Shown piece after piece: positions 31,701 to 40,187 of a stretch of DNA of 64,000 nt. This DNA is from Pseudozyma flocculosa PF-1 (lineage: Eukaryota; Basidiomycota; Ustilaginomycetes; Ustilaginales; Ustilaginaceae), in the NCBI RefSeq assembly GCF_000417875.1, contig NW_006920875.1:288538-352537 (forward strand). Direction: 5' to 3'. Made by a program: the position numbers and the translations under genes. A model generated the notes under the pieces. That model was not told the DNA's origin and ran no database searches. It was given only the letters and a program-made list of their open reading frames with translations. Position 1 is the stretch's first letter; each line of letters opens with the position of its first letter.

Positions 31701-33864
31701 CTTTGTCGCCGAGCACGGCTGGCCCGCCTTTCGACAAAAGGAGCTCGAGATCTTGCAAGAGCTGATCCGCGACCATCCAACTGGCCATCTCGTATCGCTA
31801 GGAGGCGGCGTCGTCGAGACCGAAGCGTGCCGGGCGCTGCTGACCGAGTACTCGCAGACGCGGGGCCCCGTCGTCTTCGTCGTGCGCGACGTCGACGAGA
31901 TCATCGCCTTCCTCGAGAGCTGCGACCGGCCTGCCTACGGCGAGCCCCCGCGCGACGTCTACGCCAGACGGCTGCCGTGGCTGCATGCGTGCTCGAGCGT
32001 CGAACTGACGTCGTGCCTCGACGTCCGACAGGACCTCGAGGAGGCCGCTGCCAAGGCCGCTCGCAAGAGCTACGTTCCCGACCGCTCGGCCAGCATCGCC
32101 AGCCGGCACGGCCTCGAGGCCGAAGTGGCCCGCTTCTTCCGCTTCATCTCGGGTGCCGAGACCCGCCAGATCAGCGACCTGGTCGTCGACAGCCGGAAGC
32201 CCGGGCATCGCACCTACTTCCTCAGCCTCACCTTCCCCGATCTCCGGCCCAACCTGCAGCTCATTGAGCAGATCTCCGCAGGCGCCGATGCCGTCGAGTT
32301 CCGCGTCGACCTGCTCGACCCCAGCGGACAGCAGGTGACCAAGGCGCAGGTGCCGCCGCTCGACTATGTGCGCGAGCAGCTGGCGCTCTTGCGGCAGACG
32401 TGCTCGCTGCCCATCGTCTTTACGGTCCGCACCGAGGCGCAGGGCGGCAAGTTCCCCGATGACCGCGCCGACGACTACTTTGAGCTGGTCAAGCTCGGAC
32501 TGCGGCACGGCTGCGAGTACGTCGACGTTGAGGTGGGCTTCAGCGACGAGCAGCTGGCCGCCGTCGCTGCCGCCAAGGGCCACAGCCAGATCATTGCCTC
32601 GTGGCACGACTGGAGTGGCAACCTGCGGTGGGAGAGCGGGGAGACGCACGACAAGTACGAGCGCGCGCGCAAGTACGGCGACGTTGCCAAGATCATCGGC
32701 AAGGCCACCTCGCTCGAGGACAACCTCGCGCTCGAGCGCTTCCGCGCCAAGGTCACCTCGGCGCCCGGCAACACGACGCCGCTGCTCGCCATCAACATGG
32801 GCGAGGCGGGACAGCTGAGCCGCATCCTCAACCCGGTCCTCTCGCCCATCACGCACGACCTGATGCCGTCCAAGGCGGCTCCGGGCCAGCTGACCTTCCG
32901 CCAGGTCCAGGCCGCGCTCCACCTGATGGGGCAGCTGCCTGCACGCAGATTTGCGCTGTTTGGCACGCCGATCGCCCACAGTCTGAGCCCCACGCTGCAG
33001 GGCAAGGGATTCGAGGTACTCGGCCTGCCCTACACCTACGAGCGCTTCGAGACGGCCGAGTTGTCGGCCGAGGTGGAGCGCTTCCTGCGCTCGGCCGACT
33101 TTGGCGGCGCCAGCGTCACGATCCCGCACAAGGTGGGCATCATGAAGCTGCTCGACGAGGTCAGCGACGACGCCAAGGCCATCGGCGCCGTTAACACCAT
33201 TGTGCCCGTGCGCGGCGCCAACGGCGAGCTCGTGGCGCTGCGAGGCGACAACACCGACTGGATCGCGATCCGCAACCTCGCCTCGCGCTCGCTGTCGGCC
33301 CAGCAGCTGGCCTCGACGTCGCTGAAGGCCCTCGTCATCGGTGCTGGCGGCTCTGCGCGCGCCGCGCTGTTCGCCATGCATCAGCTGGGCGCTAGGTCGA
33401 TCCTGCTCTTTAACCGCACGCTGGCCAACGCCCAGAAGCTGCAGAGCGAGGTGCCCGAGGAGTGGGGCGTCGAAGTGGTCGAGACGCTCGACGCGCTGCC
33501 CTCGCAGCCGGACGTGATCGTCTCCAACGTCCCGGCCGAGGGCACGACGCTCGACGCCGTCCAGAGCGAGGGCATCGTCCTGCCGCACACGCTGCTGGCC
33601 AACGCCCAGGGCGGCGTCGTGATCGACATGTCGTACAAGCCGCACCACACGCCGCTGCTCGAGCTGGCGAGGCAGGTCAACTACGCGCGCAAGGCGGGCA
33701 TCGTCAACGGCGTCGAAGCGAACGAGGGCAAAGAATGGAAGGCCATCCCGGGCTTGACGATCCTGCTCGAGCAGGGGTGCCACCAGTTCCAGCGCTGGAC
33801 CGGCCGCAACCCGCCCCGGTCCGAGATGGAGGAGGCGGCGTGGAAGGAGTACCTCGCCGCGTGA
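28747..33864 (+). CDS. ARO1: Pentafunctional AROM polypeptide (shikimate pathway)
   Basis: This cytosolic enzyme performs five consecutive steps from DAHP to EPSP. The single exon encodes 1705 aa, somewhat longer than yeast Aro1. Domains in order: 3-dehydroquinate synthase (about 1-430; VGGGVIGDLVGFVAATFMRG, DSAVGGKTAIDHPLGKN), EPSP synthase (about 435-900; TPGSKSISNRALVLAALSG, NAGTAARFM, DHRVAMAFSV), shikimate kinase (about 935-1130; P-loop GMRASGKT, SLGGGVVE), type I dehydroquinase (about 1155-1375; DAVEFRVDLL, SWHDWSGN, Schiff-base Lys in IIGKAT) and shikimate dehydrogenase (about 1395-1705; AHSLSPTLQ, VTIPHKVG, GDNTDW, GAGGSARA). MASDQP is chosen as start because upstream residues are poly-His noise. 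In the dehydrogenase the usual SPxLHN reads SPTLQG. The 43-residue linker before the kinase is Ser/Cys-rich. All catalytic landmarks I can check are present, so the protein should be active. Confidence 0.97.
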   Translation: MASDQPVLRTKTPSYHAPPSTDPLSGATIHTLRCLDTPIHLGFHLIPHIARTILSSIASSTYILITDRNLEARCQVTSTFAREIEKAAAELGVTGWRYLAKVIPPGEASKSREGKNDIEDWMLENRVTRDAVVLAVGGGVIGDLVGFVAATFMRGLKFVQIPTTLLAMVDSAVGGKTAIDHPLGKNLIGSFHQPSFVFIDAAWLKTLPPREFSNGMAEVIKTAAIWDPIDFAKLESSAPAIRSAVLGPFARDAPIDEGRTLDTRTEAQSLLLDVIRGSVGVKAHIVTIDEKETGLRNLVNFGHTIGHAIEAVLTPEMLHGECVSIGMILEAEVARYTDGLSQVAVGRLSRCLKEYDLPVSLADARVPKLAKSADVTVDRLLDIMKVDKKNAGDKKKIVLLSAIGDTVEDKASTVDDGTIRRVLSLGATVTPVLERPNAAKVTLSTPGSKSISNRALVLAALSGNTCRLRNMLHSDDTQVMMAGLHDLKAARFEFEDGGETIVVHGNGGSLQRPDNNKQIYLQNAGTAARFMATVVSLVPNDGQQDPVVITGNKRMKERPIGALVDALTANGTQIECLEGKGCLPLAVKGTQQGFRGGRIQLSATISSQYVSSILLCAPYAAEEVVLELVGGQVISQLYIDMTIAMMASFGIKVERLLDPASGRPTNTYRIPRGRYVSPDVYDIESDASSATYPLAIAAITGTECTVPNIGSASLQGDARFAKEVLEPMGCKVIQTETSTTVIGPKIGELRQIGLVDMEPMTDAFLTASVLLAVANQAPSGGSTSTARPSTRITGIANQRVKECNRIRAMMDELAKFGVETKEHDDGLEVFGIDYRQLRSGVRVHCYDDHRVAMAFSVLSSLARDAILEEKRCVEKTWPNWWDDLERKLGIQARGADPECSPCLCISPSHFNAKSSSSHAGAGKDVRIGTSVSRTPKKYPADATIFCIGMRASGKTYLGGIGAAALDRPFIDADVVFAEKVGPLGAFVAEHGWPAFRQKELEILQELIRDHPTGHLVSLGGGVVETEACRALLTEYSQTRGPVVFVVRDVDEIIAFLESCDRPAYGEPPRDVYARRLPWLHACSSVELTSCLDVRQDLEEAAAKAARKSYVPDRSASIASRHGLEAEVARFFRFISGAETRQISDLVVDSRKPGHRTYFLSLTFPDLRPNLQLIEQISAGADAVEFRVDLLDPSGQQVTKAQVPPLDYVREQLALLRQTCSLPIVFTVRTEAQGGKFPDDRADDYFELVKLGLRHGCEYVDVEVGFSDEQLAAVAAAKGHSQIIASWHDWSGNLRWESGETHDKYERARKYGDVAKIIGKATSLEDNLALERFRAKVTSAPGNTTPLLAINMGEAGQLSRILNPVLSPITHDLMPSKAAPGQLTFRQVQAALHLMGQLPARRFALFGTPIAHSLSPTLQGKGFEVLGLPYTYERFETAELSAEVERFLRSADFGGASVTIPHKVGIMKLLDEVSDDAKAIGAVNTIVPVRGANGELVALRGDNTDWIAIRNLASRSLSAQQLASTSLKALVIGAGGSARAALFAMHQLGARSILLFNRTLANAQKLQSEVPEEWGVEVVETLDALPSQPDVIVSNVPAEGTTLDAVQSEGIVLPHTLLANAQGGVVIDMSYKPHHTPLLELARQVNYARKAGIVNGVEANEGKEWKAIPGLTILLEQGCHQFQRWTGRNPPRSEMEEAAWKEYLAA

Positions 33865-34260
33865 GCTCAGGTCTGCGACAGATCCCGCTCGTCCCCCTTT
33901 CCCTGCGGATGCCCTGTTTCGTCGCTTCCCGCCTCCGCTTTTCCTTCCTCGCTCTCTGTTCGTTTCCGCCCCGACTCGTCGCCGTCCAGATAGAGCCAGG
34001 AAAGAGAACACGACACGGTCCATGCAAAGGCTACTCTGGTATCTGCGATCGCCATTGGCGGTGTATGTCTATGCGATCGATGCGACTGTGCGGCGAGCGA
34101 GCTGCGTGCTCCGGCAGCGACGCGGGGTACAAAGAGAGTGACGGGATTGGTGGAAAGGGAGAGGGGAAAGGTGGGGAGGGGGGGAGTGGGGAAGAGAGGG
34201 GAAACGGGGCAAGGGGGAGAGAGGGCGAGAAGAGGAGAAGGGGCATCGACCGGCGTCGTC
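33865..34260. other. Convergent 3' region of ARO1 (+) and 7-TM copy A (-)
   Basis: These 396 bp lie between stop codons. The right half (about 34030-34260), the 3' flank of copy A, is clearly similar to the 3' flank of copy B (about 40020-40187), so the duplication included the 3' UTR. Confidence 0.6.
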
Positions 34261-37174
34261 CTAAAAGTTGGACGAGTAGTGGGTCGAGGGCTTGGGCGAG
34301 GCGCTGAGCTCGCCGTTGTCGTGGTCGTACAGCGGATGGGCGTGGTCGTAGTGATGGGCCGAGGCGGTGGTAGTGGTGGTGGCGATGGATGTGGGGCCAC
34401 GGAGGCTCCACGGCGCCTCGAGTGCCAGGGCATGCGCGTCTACACCGCCGAGGGCAGCGGGGAGGACGGTGCTGCGTTCCTCGTCGCTGTACGACGAGAT
34501 GCGTCGCAACGACTTTTCCGATGGCGGCAGGTGGTGATGGACGTGGTGGTGGTGCTGGAGCTGTCGAGGATGTTCATCGTGCGCCCTGTGCATGTCGGCG
34601 TAGACCTTTTCGTCCCCCACCACGGTGGCGGTGGTGGTCCCGGTGCGCGCGGGCAGGGGGATGTCGTCGGTCCGCTGCTCTTTCGACGACGTCGTCACCT
34701 CGTACCTCCATCCCGCAGCGGCCATGGCACGCGCCGTCGCCATGGCCGTCGACGCCGACGTCCTGTGACCGCCACAGCCGCTGAGGCCGCCAGCGCTGGG
34801 TCCCAGCCGCCCCTCGAGGTCGTCGCCGACGCTGATGGCGGAAAAGGGCGGGGTCTGCGACGAGGCTTTGAGATCCGAGATGCCTTGTTCCAGCTCGGCC
34901 TTCATCGAGGGTCGGTAGATGAGGTTCGTCACCACGAACAGGGCTGAGGGCATCGCAGAGGGGGGGAGTTTGGAGCGCGGGACTGAATCGTCAGTCGGGC
35001 GTGTGCCAACAGGCGGCGGTAGGGGCAGGGGCAGGAGGGGCCAGGACTCACCGTGCAGGGGGTGCTGAGCGATTAGGACGGTTAGGAACCAACCCGTCGA
35101 TGCGACCCGGTGCGTGAGCAGCACGGCGACGCCCGATACGACGAGGAGGACGTTGGACTCTGTTACCGCAGCCGCAGCAGAGGTGGAACGGGCACAAAGA
35201 GGACGATCAGTCCGAGAAAGTGAGTCCCCCGTCCGGCGCGGCAGTCTAGAGATGTGGTGGGCTCGGTGTTGTCGTCGTTTTCTCTTTGCGCGGCGCCGCA
35301 CTGGCCGACAGACTCACGGACGGCGAGGATGCCAAGCTTGTACATGACGGCGTTGGCGGCTGCGAGGGAGCTGTTTCGGCGCAGCTGGTAGAGTTTGTAC
35401 AGCAGCGTCAGGGAGAAGTACACCTCGTTGATGATCACCATCTGCGCCGATGGGCCAAGGGGTGAGGGGGAAGAGAGAAAGGGCCGCGAAGCCATGGATC
35501 AGCAGATGAACGCCGATTCGTGCGGCACAGCTGCACCGCGAGGGGCGGGAGGGGCCTCAAACTCACCGCAACGTATCCGACAACAGTGGCTGCGATTTGG
35601 ATCCATGGCATCGAGGCGAAGAGAGCAAAGTGAGGCTCGTAGTCAGCTCGGGCTGCCCCTCGCCGGCATCGAAGGACCCCAAGTCGAGCCACTCACAGTT
35701 GTTGATCGTGCGCATAACCGTGCCTGAGCGCCGGGGCAGGAGCGGGGCAAAGGACATGAAGATAGAAGGAAGGCACCGAGCACGACGCCAAATTCAGCCC
35801 TTCCGTATCACGGCGCTGCCGGATCCACGTCCCACCTGGCTGCCTCGACGCTGCCAACTCACTGCTGAGCACCGTCGCGTAGTCGAGCGTCTGGACATAG
35901 ACGACCAGCGGCAGCAGCCCAAACGCCATCTGCACGCTGATGAGGAACGCGCCAATGGCGAGAAAGACCTTCTTGCCCCGCGTGAAAAACTTGCCTGTCC
36001 GCGCGAGAAAGTAGAGCTGGCCCAGCGCCATCGGAAATGCTGCGAGGGCGACGGCGGCAATAGGCGGTCAGCACACGAGTCTGGTTGGTTCGTTGCCTCG
36101 TAGCTCTCCTTCGGCCCCTTGGACTGCCCTACCGGCTCTTGGACTGCGCCAGGCGAAAAAAGGGGATGCGATGGCTACTCACTCATGAGAATGCTCACGG
36201 TGGCGACTTGCCAGCCGATTGAGGTCATTTCCCAGCCGGTCTGAAGCAAGACGGGTCAAGGAGACGCGCGCGAGCACGTCAGATCCAGACGCGTCGAGCA
36301 GGCTGTCTACGACGAGGCAGAACCAGACCAGAACATGGTCACTCACTGCACCCAGCGCTGCCCCTACGATGCGCGAATAGATGTTCTCGATGAGAACGAC
36401 CGAGTTAAACGTGCTAGCGTGGTTCAGACAGGCAGGTACGCGTCGAGGAGACACGAAAGCAAGGCGTGCGAGGAGGAGTGCGAGGCGCTTCGTGTCAGAT
36501 GCCATGGAAACGGTCCGATGCGCGGAACAGGTCCAGGGCTTCGACTCACTAGACAATGACGGCAAAGGCCACGCCTAGTTGGAGGAACCACCTATCCCCA
36601 TTCTTGCCGCTGAAGCTGTCGGGTCGGAGCACGAAAGCAGCGTCGATATGCATTAGCCGCGGCCGGGCGCCGAAGGGGTCGCGGATGGACCGAAAGTCGG
36701 TCGACCGTCGCAGGGGTGCTCACTGGAAGAAGTAGACGCCGCTCGCGGCCAGCAGTGCGCCGGTCAGAGCGGGATGCACGATGGCTGCGCACGATAGGTG
36801 AGGAGGATGCGGAGCAAACGGAGTCAGCGGGTTGACATGCCACCTGTCGGTGCGCGCCAGGACCATCATCGTCCACTCACCATTGATCAGGTGTGGCCCT
36901 AGGCGGGGAGGCATGGGAAGGAAAGGCAGGTGGTAGATGGTCACGTTCGAGGTCGATCAGCTACTTCTGCAGCGGCTGACAGGGAGGCCTTGACTATGGG
37001 TCTCTGCTCACCGATGACGACCGAGGTCTTCTCCACCGGCATGTGGTTGATTGCTATGTAGGAGCGAGGGACCCCATCATCGTTGATCAGGATGTTGGTT
37101 AGCTGCTGCCGGAGCAGATCCGAGGGCACTGCATCGAGCGCGGCGACCAGAGCTGCGCGAGCTGTTGAGTCCAT
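34261..37174 (-). CDS. Seven-transmembrane protein, tandem copy A (12 exons)
   Basis: Twelve exons join in frame to 524 aa: 37174-37012, 36898-36881, 36784-36724, 36615-36550, 36413-36347, 36240-36183, 36039-35863, 35723-35697, 35589-35567, 35441-35318, 35159-35052 and 34943-34261. A 54-residue N-terminus (MDSTARAALVAALDAV ... NILINDDGVP) is followed by GPHLING and seven hydrophobic segments, including ALTGALLAASGVYFF, MALGQLYFLART, KKVFLAIGAFLISVQM, INEVYFSLTLLYKLYQL and SNVLLVVSGVAVLLTH. Then comes NLIYRPSMKAELEQ and a 220-residue tail rich in Thr, Ser and His (HHHHVHHH) ending SPKPSTHYSSNF. The seven-helix order and the 'LxxLYxxSxxAxL' end resemble fungal DUF6534-type membrane proteins; that is inference, and the function is unknown. 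All internal exon sizes equal those of copies B and C. A sensor or receptor-like role is possible but unproven. Confidence 0.85.
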
Positions 37175-40100
37175 CTCGTAGTGAGCTGACGTCGGATGGT
37201 GGGCAGATGAGAGGAAGAGGCCGAGAGGAACGAGGCGAAGGAGACCGGGAGAGAGGAGCACGGGTAAGATCCGAGGTGGTATAGCCGAAAGCAAGGGAGG
37301 CCGATGCCGTTGCCTTGCGGAAGCGCGTTCCGATGACTTCCTCGAGGCAGGAGAGGGTGAAGGTTCTTGAAAGTGGGAGGCAGCAAAGGCTCTGCCGGGT
37401 ATGTGAAGGAGATCTGGATGCTCTCAAAGGGACCTGAAGGAGCTTCAGCCAGCCGCTGGTGGGAGCTTAAGTAGGTGTAGTCAGCCGCTCGGTGGCAAGA
37501 CGACCATCCATGGTGCGCCCCTAGGCCAATTTCCACTGTGCGCCTCGAGCTAGAGGCAATTCGTGCTGTTATGGTAACAGGGCCCAGGGCCAGCCCTGCA
37601 CCACACGGTGAGCTTAGAACCTAGCAAGCCGGAGGGCGCGGCGACCACGAAACTCCCTTCCCCACGCCAGCTGAGGAGAGTGGGGGTAGGGGGAAGGAGA
37701 GAGGAGGGAGGGAGAGGGTTCTGTTGAAACAGGCATCATGCTGCTTTCCCAGCATGTCGCAGCCGCGCCTAGTTTTGTTTGCTCGCGGCCTTTGCATGCG
37801 GGCGTGGCGCGTATTGCAACGTACACGGCTGCGACATGACCCAAGGAGATGCGCAGGAGTTGACCAGCTTGGCAGGAAAGAAGGAGCTCGGACCTCCTCT
37901 TCTTGCACCACATGTGTCGTACTGCCACTGTCCTGCTGTGCGCGTGTTCTTCTGCATCTTGACGAGCTGCCAGGATGAGCGAGGGCTACGGGATGCCGCC
38001 GCCGCCGCCGCCGCTGCAGAGGTAGCGCCGAAGGGCGTATCTCGGACGCTGGGAACGCAGCGCCGACCGCCACAGCCGAGGATGCCGGGAAGGCCCTGGG
38101 GACGAGGGGTGTCTGCAGCGATGTGTCGGGTCGGAGGGGCTCCGTGAGTACAGCCAGAGCAAGGCGATCCGGACCGGCGCTCAAGAGCCCCTTGGTGAAC
38201 AGGGAGAAGGCCGGCCGACTTTTCCCCTTGCGCACAGCGCGCTTCGCAGGGGAGATACATATTCTCCGCATTCTTCCGAGCCGCGTACGTACTTGGTGCA
38301 GATAGAGGCGCACCGCACGCCAACTCTAGTGGCCATCTGCAGTTTCGAGTAGCGACGCCCTGGTGTCTGGTTGCTATCAGCTGTGCGCGCTCTTCGACGA
38401 CGGCCGGCCTGGTCCGCTCTGAAAGCTGCGGTCGATGGATGGCGGGCCATTGCGCGCTACCCTCCGTACCGACCGATCCCAAAACAGCGCGTTATTGTAC
38501 GTCGCCCCTGGCTGCCGTGTCATGTGTGGAACGGTGTAGCCCTGAGCAGGCCATGCCGGCGCCTGCTTTCCACACAATCACGTCGAACCGGAACAAAGCC
38601 TTCTCGATTCTTGCACAGTGGGAGTGTCGTGCCACAATTGATCGGTAGGCTTGGGGCCGCGCGCGATCCCGTCTGTGGGCGCAGTCGTTCGGCGGCGCGG
38701 TCGCGGTCGAGCTCCAGGCGGAGGCGGAGGGGCGCGCGGGCGTGGGCGCTAAGGCTGGAGGACATTTCTGTCGAGCGCCCAGCGGTCGTCGAGCCGCCCA
38801 GGCTGGCAGGCTAGGTTGACAGGCAAAGGCGCGCTAACCGAGCCAGAACGACGGGCCCGGTCCTATTGCGCACCTCCTGGCCTGATGTAGACGGTTCGCG
38901 CCCTCTCAACGCCACCCCATGTGGATCGCCTCGTCCAGGTCGTCCCTCCGGCTTGCCTTGCCATGGCTGTTGCTGCCCCTGCACGCTCTTCCAAAGGCAG
39001 TTGCTCGGGTCAGCCCCGTTGGCCGCTCCGACGTACAGATCCCGATCAGGTCGCACCGCAACCGCTCGTCGGGCTCTGTACGTAACTACTCCTGCCCGGG
39101 AGTTACGTACAAACATTATTGCGCCAGACCCGACCCTCGTCCCGATCGAGCACTACATCCTGCACAGCACACTACAGCGTCAATGGGCCACAGTCCAGCG
39201 CAGGACCGGTGCAATCCATCAAGCTACACGCATCTGCCAAAGAGCACACCGCCAAGAAAGCCGAACCGCTTGGCGCCGTGGTGGCACATCGGATCCTTGC
39301 CAGCCGCCCATTCCGACGTACGTCGGAAAGGCATGGAAATGCGCCCAGGGCTGTACGTACACGCCGTGCCCTCGCGCTCCGTTGGTCTGTTACGAAGCAG
39401 TCGGTCGTGGGAACGGGACAGACGCTCACGCTGCGCTACAGTCCGACTTGTTGCACGCCTCGCTGCTGCTGCTGCTGGGAGCCGCTTCGCGTTTTTGCCG
39501 GACTTGGGCTTTCATAGCTGTACTCAGACCTTTGTAGACGAGGCGCCACCTATGGTCTGTGCGTCCAGTGTAGCCTGCTAGCCTGCAAGACTCTCCGTAC
39601 TGTGCAGAGGACGGCTGCACTCTCTACGCATCGTGGAGCAGTTCTCTATGCACTCCGCGCACGGTATGGAGCGTAGGAGGGACTCTCCAAATGTGCCTGC
39701 TTACAGCTACGATGTGCAGAGCAGCCTGCCAAGCAGACAGCGCAGGCCAGCGGCCAAGATCATGCTGTCTGGCGGAATTTGGCCAAGGTTGATCTTGATA
39801 GGCGCTGCCAAGGTCCCGCCATGGGATCCACTGCGGCACGGGAGCCAAGGCACCTGCCCGGTGTTGGACGCGCAGGTGATGCCCTTGACTTTCTCATGCA
39901 GTCGCAGCCGCGTCATGTACTTTAGGCTCGCCTCCAGGAGCATCCCTCCTTTCCATCTCACCACCAATTCATTCCGTCGTCTCCTCCAACACTCAGAACT
40001 ACGTGATAGGTACCGCTGAGGGCAACGTTGCGTTTTGATTGCTATGGCTGTGCGGCGAGCGGGCGGGCGGGCGGTGTGCTCCGGCAGCGATGCGGGCTCT

Positions 40101-40187
40101 AAAGAGAGTGGCAGGTTTGGCCTTGGTGGATAGGGGGACAGAGAGAGGGGGAAAGAGGCGGTCGGGAGGGGTGTCGTCGCTGTCGTT
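37175..40187. other. Intergenic between 7-TM copies A and B
   Basis: About 3 kb. Its left 400 bp (37175-37560) align by eye with the 5' flank of copy B (43060-43440). Short blocks around 37730-37850 and 39310-39420 also recall 43580-43780. A perfect inverted repeat lies at 39077-39111. Open frames here have irregular codon use and no motif. The region reads as duplicated promoter DNA plus non-coding sequence. Confidence 0.5.
39077..39111. repeat. 11-bp perfect inverted repeat around a GC-rich spacer
   Basis: TGTACGTAACT at 39077-39087 is mirrored exactly by AGTTACGTACA at 39101-39111, with a 13-base spacer. It could be a hairpin or a binding site for a dimeric factor. Confidence 0.75.

Noticed and set aside
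29071..31788. 905-codon open frame on the minus strand inside ARO1
   Set aside because: It lies exactly opposite the AROM coding frame, is Asp/Gly/Val/Leu-rich as expected from the complement of GC3-biased codons, and has no motif.
38866..39581. Plus-strand frames of about 220 codons between 7-TM copies A and B
   Set aside because: Irregular codon use, no motif, no splice support. The two overlapping frames are equally long, as expected by chance.
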